DNA from: Candidatus Dormiibacterota bacterium
Lineage (GTDB): Bacteria > Chloroflexota > Dormibacteria > Aeolococcales > Bog-877
Reading direction: 5' to 3'
Assembly (NCBI GenBank): GCA_027313505.1
Contig: DAHVDN010000010.1
Location: 1-64,000 of the forward strand
DNA: 64,000 bases
Below are positions 17,425 through 27,008 of this stretch, piece by piece. Position 1 is the stretch's first letter. Every line of letters starts with the position of its first letter. The notes beneath the pieces are model-generated. The model saw nothing but the letters and a program-made list of their open reading frames with translations, had not been told where the DNA came from and ran no database searches. The position numbers and the translations under genes are program-made.

Positions 17425-18756
17425 ATGGCTTCGAGTCCGTTAGGTCTTCACTTTCGGCCGCTGGCCCTGTTGAAACGGGCCCGGGGGGATTCGCTGCTGC
17501 GCAACAGCCTCTTCATGATGGCCACGACCGTAGTCAACTCAGCCTTCGGATACCTCTTTTGGCTCGCCGCGGCCCGGCTCTTTTCTCCTGCCGCCGTGGG
17601 CCTCGCGTCGGCGATAATCTCCGTTAGCACCATCATCTCGCTGTGCGCCCAGCTGGGCGTCGCCACTGTCCTCATCCAATCCCTTCCCGGCCACAAGGAT
17701 CCAACTGATTGGTGGCTGACCTTGTGGACGGTGACCCTCATGGGCGCTGCCACCACGTTCCTGCTCAGTTGCGCCGCATTACTCGCGCTGCCCTTAATCT
17801 CGCGCGATTTCGCCTCCCTGTCTCATCCCGTCTACTGGTTGTTGTTTGGGGCGGGAACGGTGGCCGGCACCGTTGGCTCGATCCTGGACACTGCATTTGT
17901 GGCAGAGAGGGTGTCTGGGAATATGCTGGGACGCAACACCGTGGTGTCCGGTGGCAAGGCCATAGTGCTTCTACCCATAGCCTGGTTGGGATCCGCGGGG
18001 GTCCTGGCCCTCCTGGGTGCGTGGTCTCTAGCCGCGGTCCTCGGCATAGCCGTCGGTGGGCTTCTGGTGGTGAGGCGAGTTGGGACATGGCACCGACCGC
18101 GACCTCGGGCATCGATCGATCACGCCCGGACACTGGTCCGAAGAATAGTGGGCAACCAGTTCGTGGGACTTGGGGGGGCGCTGCCGCCGTTGCTCCTCCC
18201 GCTTCTAGTTACCGCGCGACTTTCGGCCCGGGACAACGCCTATTTCTACACCACCTGGATGATGTGCGGGATTCTGCTTGTGATCTCCCCGGCGATCGCT
18301 CGGTCGCTTTTTGCTGAAGGGGTTCACTCACCCGGGGGGCTCCGGCGCAGCACCCGCTCAGCTCTCGCGATTCTTTGCTTCCTTTTGGTGCCCGGGATGG
18401 TGGTATTCCTGTTGGTCGGGGGGATACTGCTGTCGACCTTTGGGCACGAGTACGCACAGCATTCGATACTTCTGTTGCGTCTGATTGTTCTATCCGCCGT
18501 TCCCGATGCGATCACCAACCTTTACGTTTCAGTTCTGATGGTCGAGCGCCGTGTCGCCAGGGCCGCGTATCTCAACGTCGGCATGGGCGTCGGCACGATT
18601 GTCGTGTCGTGGGTTCTCCTTCCCTCCGTCGGTGTCGCAGCGGTGGGATGGGCATGGCTCGCGATGCAGCTTGCCGGATGTCTCGTGGTGGCGATCGATT
18701 TCGTGAGCCGGCACGGTGGCCCGAAAACTCCCATCGTGGCCAGTTGGGGAGGATGA
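17425..18756 (+). CDS. Wzx-like polysaccharide flippase (MOP superfamily)
   Basis: 443 residues with about 12 hydrophobic segments. It begins with the helix-entry NSLFMMATTVVNSAFGYLFWLAAAR and LFSPAAVGLASAIISVSTI, typical of Wzx/RfbX oligosaccharide flippases, which move lipid-linked repeat units across the membrane. The C-terminal half has another set of helices around 230-430. It ends 4 bases before the GT4 gene, so they form one operon. It is the best evidence that this region assembles a lipid-linked polymer. Confidence 0.82.
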   Translation: MASSPLGLHFRPLALLKRARGDSLLRNSLFMMATTVVNSAFGYLFWLAAARLFSPAAVGLASAIISVSTIISLCAQLGVATVLIQSLPGHKDPTDWWLTLWTVTLMGAATTFLLSCAALLALPLISRDFASLSHPVYWLLFGAGTVAGTVGSILDTAFVAERVSGNMLGRNTVVSGGKAIVLLPIAWLGSAGVLALLGAWSLAAVLGIAVGGLLVVRRVGTWHRPRPRASIDHARTLVRRIVGNQFVGLGGALPPLLLPLLVTARLSARDNAYFYTTWMMCGILLVISPAIARSLFAEGVHSPGGLRRSTRSALAILCFLLVPGMVVFLLVGGILLSTFGHEYAQHSILLLRLIVLSAVPDAITNLYVSVLMVERRVARAAYLNVGMGVGTIVVSWVLLPSVGVAAVGWAWLAMQLAGCLVVAIDFVSRHGGPKTPIVASWGG

Positions 18757-18760
18757 CACG

Positions 18761-20032
18761 ATGAGGATCCTGCAAGCCACTGACTGTTACCCCCCGCCCA
18801 TCGTCGGGGGCAGGGACCTTCAGGTGCAGATGCTGTCCCATGAGTTGGCGGCTCGGGGGCACGAAGTCGATGTGGTGGCGCTGGCCGGCCCCAGCGGTCC
18901 CAGCCTCACCATGGATGGTGTGGTGCCCGTCCATCGTGTGGCGGGGTGGAGTCGGGTTCTCAGCCGCCTGTACGCGGATCCGGAGAAGCCCTTTCACCCG
19001 ACGATGGCTGATCCCGGGGTGGTGCGCTCGCTCCGCAGGCTGCTCCGAGAACGCCGGCCAGATGTCATCCATGCGCACTCTTGGATGCTCTATTCGTTCC
19101 TGCCGCTGCTACCCTGGCCGGGAACCAAGGTTGTGGTCGCCATCCACGAATATGGCTTCGTGTGCCCCAAGAACACCTTCGCATATCGAGGCGGAGTGTG
19201 TTCCGGACCGGCATATCGGAAGTGCGTGGCCTGCGCTGCTGAGCAGTACGGCTTTGGGCGTTCCCTGGCTCTCACGACCGGCCTGACCTTGATGAAACCG
19301 TGGGTTCGAAGAGTCGACCGCTACGTCGCCAACAGCCGGGCGACGGCGCGCGCATCAGCGGGGTTGCCCGGCCCGGGTGGCGAACCGATTGCGATCATTC
19401 CGCCCTTTGTGCCCGATGCCGCCTTCTCTTTGCGCTCTGAAGGTCGTCCGAGCTTCGTGCCCCAAGAGGGTGACTACCTGATGTTCGCTGGTGGTCTTGG
19501 TCCCTATAAGGGGGTTGACGTGCTGGTGGACGCGTGGCTGGGCCTGGAGTCGAAGGTCCCGCTGGTTCTTGCGGGGGTGCGGCGACCAGACACCCCATCG
19601 GAGTTCCCTCCTGGGGTGATTGTGGCCGAGAACGTGCCCCACGAGGAGGTGCTGAGGGCTTGGAGTCATTGCTTGATGGGGGTCGTTCCATCTCGCTGGC
19701 CCGAGCCGTTTGGAACCGTCGCTCTAGAGGCAATGGCCGCGGGGGTGCCCGTGGTGGCTTCCCGGGTGGGGGGGCTGGCCGACCTGGTCGTGGACGAGGT
19801 GACCGGGGTCTTGGTCGAGCCCGGTGATGTCCGAGCTCTGAGGGAGGCATTAAGGGTTCTGCTATCGGATCCTGCGCTCAGGCGACGGCTGGGGGATGCC
19901 GGGCGGGACCGGGCGACCAGGTACTCGGCCAGAGCCGTCGTCGGTGCCTGGGAGGCGGTGTTCAGCGAAGTGGTTGGAGGGCCACCCGGGTCGTCCCCGG
20001 CCTCGAAGCTGCTTGGGGGCGCTGGAACGTGA
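18761..20032 (+). CDS. family 4 glycosyltransferase
   Basis: 423 residues, GT-B fold. N-terminal domain: MRILQATDCYPPPIVGGRDLQ, HELAARGHEVDVVAL, DVIHAHSWMLYSFLP. C-terminal nucleotide-sugar domain: LMFAGGLGPYKGVDVLVDAW, then the signature PEPFGTVALEAMAAGVPVVASRVGGLADLV with the EX7E pair, and a closing ALRVLLSDPALRRRLGDAGR. The start is ATG 18761 with GGGAGGA 7 bases upstream, 4 bases after the flippase stop. It probably adds a sugar to the lipid-linked repeat unit on the cytoplasmic side. Confidence 0.9.
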   Translation: MRILQATDCYPPPIVGGRDLQVQMLSHELAARGHEVDVVALAGPSGPSLTMDGVVPVHRVAGWSRVLSRLYADPEKPFHPTMADPGVVRSLRRLLRERRPDVIHAHSWMLYSFLPLLPWPGTKVVVAIHEYGFVCPKNTFAYRGGVCSGPAYRKCVACAAEQYGFGRSLALTTGLTLMKPWVRRVDRYVANSRATARASAGLPGPGGEPIAIIPPFVPDAAFSLRSEGRPSFVPQEGDYLMFAGGLGPYKGVDVLVDAWLGLESKVPLVLAGVRRPDTPSEFPPGVIVAENVPHEEVLRAWSHCLMGVVPSRWPEPFGTVALEAMAAGVPVVASRVGGLADLVVDEVTGVLVEPGDVRALREALRVLLSDPALRRRLGDAGRDRATRYSARAVVGAWEAVFSEVVGGPPGSSPASKLLGGAGT

Positions 20033-20165
20033 CCCGGTCGGGAAGGATGCGGTGTCGAGGCGGGACCTTCCATCGAGTTGCCCCAGGTTGCAGGCCGGAG
20101 TCCCCTTCGGAGGCGATCAAGTCATACCTAGAGTCGAGGCCGGTGCCATCAGGGCCAGCCCACAA

Positions 20166-21197
20166 ATGACTTCAAAGGTCGCTGTGATTACCCCCACCTA
20201 TCGGCACCAGCGGCTGCTGCAAGCCTGTATCTCCAGCGTCATTGGACAGACCTTTGAAGACTGGGAGATGGTGGTTGTCGATGATGGGTCGGACGACGGC
20301 ACCCCCGAGGTAGCGGAGTCGTTCAGTGATCCTCGCATCTCGGTGGTGAGACTGCCTCACCTCGGGCTCGGGGCGCTCGGACGATCCTACGCGGAAGCTC
20401 TTTCAAGAACCCGGGCGCCGCTGGTGGCGGTGTTGGAGGGGGATGATATGTGGCCACCTTCCAAGCTGGCGATTCAGAGCCAGCTGATGGAGCTGAATCC
20501 GATGGCCGTGCTGAGTTACGGCCCTGCCCGGCTCATCGATGACTGGGGCCTCACCTACGCGGGCCATCGTCACGCGCCACGCGGAGCTGTCTCTCTCAAC
20601 CGGCCCCTGGGTTCCATCATCCCGGCGCTGATCAAGACGGACTTTCTGGTCACCTCCACGGTGATGATCCGACGCCCGGCGCTCGATCTGATCGGGGGTT
20701 TCATCCAGCCGCCTGGAGTTCCCTACGTCGATCTCCCGACATGGCTCCGTCTGGCGACAGTGGGCCCGTTTGCTCGCAGCGACCAGGTTCTTGGTTGCTG
20801 GCGGCGTCACGCCCAACAGTGGACGATACAAAACGTCTTCGGTGTTGGCCCAGACCGTCGGAGCTACCTTTCGGAAGCTGCGGAGCGCGCTCGGCAGCTA
20901 TTTGGGCCGAACGAGTGGGAAGGGCTCAAAGAGATTATTGCGGCGGATCCCGCCCGCCAGCTTCAGGAGTCTGCGATCTCGCGGGGTCGTCTGGCCCTCA
21001 TCGAGGGGAAGTGGGCCGACGCGGCCGCTATCTGGAGAGGACTATTGGGGTCCGGAGAGCTCCGGACCAGGTCGGTGGCTGTCCTAGGTCTGGCATGCTC
21101 CGTGGCCAGATCGGATTTGGAGTGGGCGATCCGCGCCGCGGGCCGGCACTCCTATCCCTCCAGAAGACATCTTCGTTCCCGAACAAGGCCGGAGTAG
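20166..21197 (+). CDS. family 2 glycosyltransferase
   Basis: 343 residues from ATG 20166. GT-A core: VAVITPTYRHQRLLQACI, MVVVDDGSDDGTPEV, then VAVLEGDDMWPPSKLA (metal-binding acidic motif). The C-terminal 120 residues (about 220-343) are helical with no clear family. The frame is open for 90 codons upstream, overlapping the GT4 gene, but those residues look non-coding; the ATG directly before the first beta strand is the better start, although its ribosome-binding site is weak. Third gene of the flippase-GT4-GT2 run. Confidence 0.82.
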   Translation: MTSKVAVITPTYRHQRLLQACISSVIGQTFEDWEMVVVDDGSDDGTPEVAESFSDPRISVVRLPHLGLGALGRSYAEALSRTRAPLVAVLEGDDMWPPSKLAIQSQLMELNPMAVLSYGPARLIDDWGLTYAGHRHAPRGAVSLNRPLGSIIPALIKTDFLVTSTVMIRRPALDLIGGFIQPPGVPYVDLPTWLRLATVGPFARSDQVLGCWRRHAQQWTIQNVFGVGPDRRSYLSEAAERARQLFGPNEWEGLKEIIAADPARQLQESAISRGRLALIEGKWADAAAIWRGLLGSGELRTRSVAVLGLACSVARSDLEWAIRAAGRHSYPSRRHLRSRTRPE

Positions 21198-21256
21198 ACT
21201 TTTGTCGACCAAAGCAGTGGTGAGGGCGGTCTCGGTGGTTTGCCGGAAGGAGGGAG

Positions 21257-22084
21257 TCAGCCGATCCTGACCGCGGTACCTGCTACAGGGATGGTTGATG
21301 AGCCAATGTACAGACTGGTATGGACGATTTCGAAGGTGGCGGGCGAAGGGAGTTTGACGCGAGCCGTCCACGTCTGCCCTGGTCTGAGATGGATCCTGGT
21401 CCACGTCCCGACCACTATTTTCCCATCCAACACAGCCACCCGAATTGCGACCGATCTCCTCTCGTGGCTGGTGACCGTGACGGCCACCGCCGGTGGGCTC
21501 AGGGCCCGCGTCCCGAGCGCCAGGTAGGCTGGTCCGCGGGCGGCGACCGCTGCGTGCTGGGAGAGCAGCAGGGATCCGCCCACGATCGTGCAAACGGCCG
21601 CAGCTGTACAGATCGAGAGGACGACCCGCCACCCTGTCCGCAGCCCTTCATAAAGATCGCTTACCGGCGTCGAAGGGGTGGACTGGGTGGCCACCAGGTG
21701 TGGGCCAGCTCCTACGTCGGCGCTCGCGCGTGCCTGCCGGATCGCGGCGATGCTGGCAGCAAGTGCTGTGACCATGGACAGCCCCAGAGCGACGGAAGTG
21801 GCGGTCAGGCCAATTGCCGTTCCCCCAACCGCCAGCCCGCAGAGGAGGTCACAGCAAATGCTCACAGCAACGCAAGCCAGAGCCAATTGGGGAACTTTGA
21901 GTCGTAGCCGGGGAGCTGCGGCTGCCAGGACCGAGAACCCTGGCAAGATCAGAGTCATGAGCAAGCCAATCAAGACGCGCAGAGGCAAGGGCGGAGTCGT
22001 GCCCGCAGCCAGTGCCGTCACCATCGACAGAAACGCGGCCGCCCCCAAGGCGGCCAGTCGCCAGGGTGCCGTTCGGGTCACCAT
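21257..22084 (-). CDS. DUF1616-like membrane protein
   Basis: 275 residues. Four hydrophobic segments (about 10-28, 34-57, 64-100 in two spans, 150-175) and a C-terminal soluble domain of about 100 residues, probably outside. The segment LPLRVLIGLLMTLILPGFSVLAA matches the signature of DUF1616 membrane proteins, which often sit in archaeal and actinobacterial glycan loci. It follows the 831-residue membrane protein by 3 bases on the same strand, so the two are co-transcribed. Function unknown. Confidence 0.65.
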   Translation of the reverse strand: MVTRTAPWRLAALGAAAFLSMVTALAAGTTPPLPLRVLIGLLMTLILPGFSVLAAAAPRLRLKVPQLALACVAVSICCDLLCGLAVGGTAIGLTATSVALGLSMVTALAASIAAIRQARASADVGAGPHLVATQSTPSTPVSDLYEGLRTGWRVVLSICTAAAVCTIVGGSLLLSQHAAVAARGPAYLALGTRALSPPAVAVTVTSHERRSVAIRVAVLDGKIVVGTWTRIHLRPGQTWTARVKLPSPATFEIVHTSLYIGSSTIPVAGTAVRIG

Positions 22085-22087
22085 GTC

Positions 22088-24583
22088 CTAGCCGGCCCTG
22101 ATGGCGGGTACGCATAACCCGTCCGCGATTGCGGTTACGTCATAGATGCGCAGGGGGCCCGCGAAATACACCAGGCTGGTGCAGCTGGTGGCTCCAAACT
22201 TAGCCCAGTAGCTGCTTGGAAGGGGATGGGCGTGATGACTGCCACCGGGTTCGTAGGGACTGAAGTAATAGCTGGGGTTGATAGGTGTGCCCAAACTCAT
22301 GCGAGTGTCCACGAAGATGTAGTCGACTCCGGCAGATCGGATGTCGTGAACCACCGCCTGACTCATCGTGCTTGAGAAGAAGATGGGAAAGGCAAGGTTT
22401 TCAGAGATCGGATTTTGCTCACCGAAGCTCCCCAGGACTGGCGCGTCCAATGCATCGGTCGCGAAAGTCCGGCCCGGGCCCAAGTTGGTCCGCGCCCAGG
22501 CAGCGGCCGCGAACACGTCAGGTTGCACGGCGGATGGGTACCCCACCGGGTTGGCTGGCTCGGGCAGCAGCTTGTTGTACGGCGTACCAACCGTGACTCC
22601 ACCCAGGAAGACCACGGTGAGCACCGCCGTAACGGCCAGTCCTGACCGCCGCTTGCCAGGCACCAGTCTGAAGAGCCACCGGAGCCATCGTGTTTGATGT
22701 TGGCGTGCTGCAGGACCACTCGCCATTGCGGCAACCATCCCGAGAATACAACCTAGACCAGCGTACAGGTACTCCGACGACCTCCCTGAGATCGCCACCC
22801 CGTCTGGAGCCAGCCGAGGGATGAGGCTCAACGGGTAAAGGGCGGCGACCCCCGCCGCCACAAGAAGCGCTGGTCGAGAGGAGTGCTTGGTCCAGGCGTA
22901 GTAAACGCCGATCGGCAGTAGCAACAGCAGTATCGCCACTCCACCAAACCCCGCCAATCGCTCCCACAGCGGAGCCGCGCTGCCGGCGCTGCTGTACAGG
23001 GTTCTGGCAGCGAGATGTCCCTGAACCAAGGCCACCGTTTGGGATATGCCAGGGTAGATGTTCTCGCTCCAGAGATAGGCGATTGCGGGACGAGCGATGG
23101 TCGCCATCCAACCGATGGGCACCACAAGCGAAAGTGCAGCCATCCACCCCAGCCTTCGAACGGCGGGTTGCGTTCCGCGCACAATCCTCTCCGCCACCCA
23201 CCAAGCAACCAGGACCGCTGCCAGGGCGAAACCAGCCACATGGTGGGTTACCGTGACAGCAACAACCCCGACCGCTCCGACAAGTAGCGGTCCACGACCT
23301 GGCTGTCGACGGGTCGTGGCAATCCACCAGACCACGAAGGCGGCAAGCGGGAGGGCAAGGTTCTCGTACGAGAAGTAGGCACTCCAGAACAAGAACATGG
23401 GGTTACTCGCATAGACCAGGGTGGCTCCGGCGGCCGCGCGTGAAGAACCGGTGACCTGCTCCGCCACGTAGAAGAAGGAGGCGGTGAACACCAGTCTGGC
23501 GACCCCCACCAGGAGGAGCCCGGCCACGAAGGGGCTGAGGCCGGTCATGTCCGCGATAGCCGATGTGACAGTCTCCAGCCCTGGGTAAACCGAGGACGCG
23601 GCTAGTAATGGGTTGAAGGTGAAGAGGTGGTGGGTCCTGAGGATGTCCTGGAGGGTGCGCAGGTGAATGAACTCGTCGATGAAGCTGAACCCGGTCGGTG
23701 CGGCAGCGACCTTTACCAGGTACATCGCGCTGCCCAGCATCAACGCCAGGAGGAGCCTTTCGGATCGACCGCACGATCCCGACAGGCTGCGATGGGCGGT
23801 GGGCACAAAGATCCCCAGCAGGCCCAGCCAGAACAAAAACGACAGCTTGCCATCTCCCTGACGGCTGGCTGCATCCGCGATCGCCACCAGCCCAAGCCCG
23901 ACCGAGGAGCTGAGGCAGACTGCAGCTGTCCATAAGAGCTGTCCGCCGCTGGGGGAGACAAGCTGCTTCTCCGACGAACCCCTGGGTCCGCCAGCCACCG
24001 CAATGGGGTCGTCTCCCTGGTCGCCCAGCGAGGACAGGAGAGCCTCGGCTTTTTGCAAGGCGGGCGCAGCCTCCGACACCAGCGGAGGTACCTGGGTTTC
24101 GCCGGGGAGCTGGTGCGCTTCGGCCGCCTCCGGCCGTCGCGATTCGGGGTCACCAACTTCAGTTGTTAGGTCCGACGCAGGCAGTTGGCCGGCCTCGGAA
24201 CCCAGAATCGGTGAACAGTTGGGAAGCTCTCCCGCTCCCTGCCCCGGACCTTCCTCGTAAGGACGCGGCTGGGCGGTGCCAATCTCCTTAGCTTCAGGGC
24301 TGGGGGATTCCCCGGCGCCACCGTCACCCCGCGGGCGACCGGCCTTTCCTGGACGAGTGCGGGGGGGCCCCTGCGCTCGCCGGCCAGAGCCTTGGGCCCT
24401 GGTGCGATCCTTCGTCCGGGGCCGAGTGGGTTCATCTCCGACCCCCGGATGATCTGGTTGCTTAGAGTCCGCTGGCCGGCCAAGGGGATCGGTGTCCATC
24501 GAACCTTTATTGCCGGAATCGAGCGCGTCATCATTCCCTGCCGGTTGAACCCGGCGGCGGCCGCTTCGGCGCGTCCCGGCCAC
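22088..24583 (-). CDS. large multi-spanning membrane protein (GT-C-like)
   Basis: Up to 831 residues. The first ~200 are charged and Gly/Pro/Glu/Arg-rich (probably disordered); then come about 13 hydrophobic segments between 215 and 665, and a C-terminal extracytoplasmic domain of about 165 residues. FIDEFIHLRTLQDILRTHHLF in the first loop is reminiscent of the acidic loop of GT-C glycosyltransferases that use polyprenyl-phosphate sugars. GTG 24583 is a weak start, so the disordered part may be shorter (Met29 is an option). It could be a glycosyltransferase or a Wzy-type polymerase, which the locus otherwise lacks. Confidence 0.7.
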   Translation of the reverse strand: MAGTRRSGRRRVQPAGNDDALDSGNKGSMDTDPLGRPADSKQPDHPGVGDEPTRPRTKDRTRAQGSGRRAQGPPRTRPGKAGRPRGDGGAGESPSPEAKEIGTAQPRPYEEGPGQGAGELPNCSPILGSEAGQLPASDLTTEVGDPESRRPEAAEAHQLPGETQVPPLVSEAAPALQKAEALLSSLGDQGDDPIAVAGGPRGSSEKQLVSPSGGQLLWTAAVCLSSSVGLGLVAIADAASRQGDGKLSFLFWLGLLGIFVPTAHRSLSGSCGRSERLLLALMLGSAMYLVKVAAAPTGFSFIDEFIHLRTLQDILRTHHLFTFNPLLAASSVYPGLETVTSAIADMTGLSPFVAGLLLVGVARLVFTASFFYVAEQVTGSSRAAAGATLVYASNPMFLFWSAYFSYENLALPLAAFVVWWIATTRRQPGRGPLLVGAVGVVAVTVTHHVAGFALAAVLVAWWVAERIVRGTQPAVRRLGWMAALSLVVPIGWMATIARPAIAYLWSENIYPGISQTVALVQGHLAARTLYSSAGSAAPLWERLAGFGGVAILLLLLPIGVYYAWTKHSSRPALLVAAGVAALYPLSLIPRLAPDGVAISGRSSEYLYAGLGCILGMVAAMASGPAARQHQTRWLRWLFRLVPGKRRSGLAVTAVLTVVFLGGVTVGTPYNKLLPEPANPVGYPSAVQPDVFAAAAWARTNLGPGRTFATDALDAPVLGSFGEQNPISENLAFPIFFSSTMSQAVVHDIRSAGVDYIFVDTRMSLGTPINPSYYFSPYEPGGSHHAHPLPSSYWAKFGATSCTSLVYFAGPLRIYDVTAIADGLCVPAIRAG

Positions 24584-25028
24584 CTACTGGGGTCCGCTCT
24601 GAGGTCTGTTCACTGTCGCGGCCCGCCGTCCCGAGTCCTGCAGCGTCGAAAAGTCCTGGGTGAATGCGCCCGTGAATTCGGCCCCGCGTGATGCCACACC
24701 AGTTGACTTTTCGTCAATTTTGATTGATCACGGTCGAGCCTTCGGGTCAGCGGTACACGACGTGGTCCAGGACTCAGCCCCCGGAGATGTAACGCGAAAG
24801 AATTACGGTCGGGCCCACAGCACCCAAACTGATGGGAGGATTGCGCCACCTGACCGGCATGGATGCTCCGCCCGCCATCCCGGTGAGCGAGGGCCAAATC
24901 CCGGCCAATGCGGGGGTGGTGGGCGGCAACGGCAACCTGGACGGCACCGATCATGGGGCGCAACAGCACGACGCCTAGGTTAACGTCACCATCCTGCAAT
25001 CCCGGAGGCGCTGATCTGAACGATCCCC
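24584..25028. other. intergenic region with AT-rich inverted repeat
   Basis: 445 bases between two leftward genes. TTGAC-TTTTC-GTCAA (24713-24727) is a perfect inverted repeat inside an unusually AT-rich patch and may be an operator or promoter element. A 48-codon plus-strand frame at 24832-24978 starts with residues recalling the N-terminus of WS/DGAT acyltransferases but is too short and divergent to call a gene. Confidence 0.35.
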
Positions 25029-27008
25029 TCAACCCCAAATTTTTTGGACGCAGATCTGGGCGTCGAGAAACGCTCTGACCCGGCTATGAGGGGATGGGAC
25101 GTAATAGGTGAAGTAACGAACTCCCTCTGTCAAGACTCCGAACACCCAGAGGCTGGGCTGCTCCTCTCCCTGCCGACTTATCGGATGAAAGTCCGGGGTC
25201 AGATCGACGCTCCCGAGTTCTGATCCCTCCTGGCGAAACTGGGAGAGGCGCCCTCGGCGATAGAGGTTGGAGAGCAAAGGGGAGACGGATCGGTGCACGG
25301 AGGGGTCGTCCAGATACCCCCGGATGAGGGTTCCGGCTGGAGCGCGGTACCTTTGGCTCAGCCGAGTGGATGTCACCGTCTGGCCAGACACTCCGTCCGC
25401 CGAGACCTCTGGTGAGGGCCCAAAGGGAAGTGTCAGCACTCCGGAGTCGATGAGTGCTAGCACATTCTGCGCCCGGATGGCGGGCGGCCCCGCGACCAGT
25501 CGGGTCAGCCGTCCACGAATGTTGGAGGCGAAATCCAGGTAGGAGCTGGCTGTCAGGCCACCGAACTCGATCACCCGGCGCATCGGGTCCCTCAGGTAGC
25601 GCAGCACCTCGTACGCCGCCTTCAGGGGACTCTCGCCCCCGGTCCGCAGCGCCTCCTTTAGGTCGGCAGCAACCGACTCGCGTACCCAGCTCTGGTATTC
25701 GCCAGAGTCTGCGAATGTGACTCCCTGTCCAGGAAAGACGTGGGCAGATGGATCAAAGTGCCCGTGCTGGACGGCCACTTCCCGAACTAGCGGGGGGAAC
25801 TCTCCTGTCCGCCAGCCTTCCGAGAGCCGTGCCCACATGCGCTCCGCGGCGATTTGACCCGACCGACGCCGCTCTGCCTGAGTGTAGAAGGCCAGGTGCA
25901 TCTCTGCGTATATCAGCGGAAGGAGATCCGATCTTGCGTCCAACCGCTGGCCTTTGGCGCGCCCCTGCCGGAACGCGGAGGTGACCTCATCTGTCCAGAT
26001 TCCGAGCCGGTACTCGTCGGTCGTGTCCCGCTGGCCGACCGCCTTGGCCGCGTGGAACAGGCCACCTCTCGAATACAGCCTTATCTGCGGCTCGAACCCG
26101 CTTGGTCGGTAGACTTGGCGGTCCCCGGTGTGGTGGAACGAGCCACCCCGGCCCACGGTCAGTGCGGCCAGGACGTCCGCCGCCACCAAGCCCATTCCCG
26201 CGATTGTTACCTGGGAATTGCGGGACAGGCCGACGGAGTACTTGGACGATGGGTATGGTGCCACCCATGTCACGCCGGGGCGCCCACCTCGCTCCCCGCG
26301 ATTCTCCGTGTGACCGCAGGTGATGATGACATGGTCGACGAGCACCGAGGTTCCGTCGGCAAGTGAAATCCGCTCCCGCCCGCGGCCGTTGTTGACCACA
26401 TCGACAGCCGACGTTTGGTGATGGATGATCTCAAGGGCAGGCGGTCGGGACGCGACGAGCTGGGCATAGAACCACGCCAGGTATTCGCCCATGACTCGTC
26501 GCGGAAGAAAGTCGTGCTCTGTGAGCGGCCTTCCGGTCCGTCCTCGAAGGCAGCTCTCTCCAACCCAGCGGTAGCCCTGTTGCACGGCCCACTCCCATAG
26601 GGTCAAGGCGTAAGAGGTCTCGTGGCGTTCCGGCCAGGGGGAAAGACACATCTGGCCGCAGGCGGTATTCATAAGGTAGTAGTCGGGCTGGTGTTGGGCG
26701 TAGATTCCAACTCCTGGGAGATCTGGCTCGATCACGTGAAGGCGAGTGGGGAAAGAGCGTCGCCCGGTTCGGGCCAGGTCCACGAAACGCTCCAGGACGC
26801 AGAGTCCCCAGGAGCCAAGTCCAACGATCGCCACCTCAGTCGTCCCCGCCGCCGGTGTCCCCAATAATCGACCCCGCTGACCAGTTGTGGGACTGGTGTC
26901 ACCTATGGCGGGGCGGGGCATCACCCCTGCGCCGCTCGGAGAGGGTCGACCGTCTAAGCCAAGGTGATCCGACTCCTCGACCGAGACTGCTGACGCCACG
27001 TCATTCAC
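25029..27008 (-). CDS. FAD/NAD(P)-binding Rossmann protein (NAD_binding_9 type)
   Basis: 659 residues. After ~55 variable residues, a dinucleotide-binding motif VAIVGLGSWGLCVLERF leads into VIEPDLPGVGIYAQHQPDYYLMNTACGQMCLSP, characteristic of the FAD/NAD(P)-binding family of N-hydroxylase-like flavoproteins. DHVIITCGHTE and VTIAGMGLVAADVLAAL give the second nucleotide site. GTG 27008 overlaps the upstream MetY-like stop by 8 bases (GTGAATGA); ATG 26921 is an alternative. Members of this family are largely uncharacterised and often sit near biosynthetic genes. As the last gene of a MetA-like/MetY-like operon it may oxidise or bind a sulfur or amino-acid derivative. That is inference. Confidence 0.75.
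   Translation of the reverse strand: MNDVASAVSVEESDHLGLDGRPSPSGAGVMPRPAIGDTSPTTGQRGRLLGTPAAGTTEVAIVGLGSWGLCVLERFVDLARTGRRSFPTRLHVIEPDLPGVGIYAQHQPDYYLMNTACGQMCLSPWPERHETSYALTLWEWAVQQGYRWVGESCLRGRTGRPLTEHDFLPRRVMGEYLAWFYAQLVASRPPALEIIHHQTSAVDVVNNGRGRERISLADGTSVLVDHVIITCGHTENRGERGGRPGVTWVAPYPSSKYSVGLSRNSQVTIAGMGLVAADVLAALTVGRGGSFHHTGDRQVYRPSGFEPQIRLYSRGGLFHAAKAVGQRDTTDEYRLGIWTDEVTSAFRQGRAKGQRLDARSDLLPLIYAEMHLAFYTQAERRRSGQIAAERMWARLSEGWRTGEFPPLVREVAVQHGHFDPSAHVFPGQGVTFADSGEYQSWVRESVAADLKEALRTGGESPLKAAYEVLRYLRDPMRRVIEFGGLTASSYLDFASNIRGRLTRLVAGPPAIRAQNVLALIDSGVLTLPFGPSPEVSADGVSGQTVTSTRLSQRYRAPAGTLIRGYLDDPSVHRSVSPLLSNLYRRGRLSQFRQEGSELGSVDLTPDFHPISRQGEEQPSLWVFGVLTEGVRYFTYYVPSPHSRVRAFLDAQICVQKIWG

Noticed and set aside
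24610-25038. 142-codon minus-strand frame
   Set aside because: Overlaps the flavoprotein end, has no conserved look and no ribosome-binding site.
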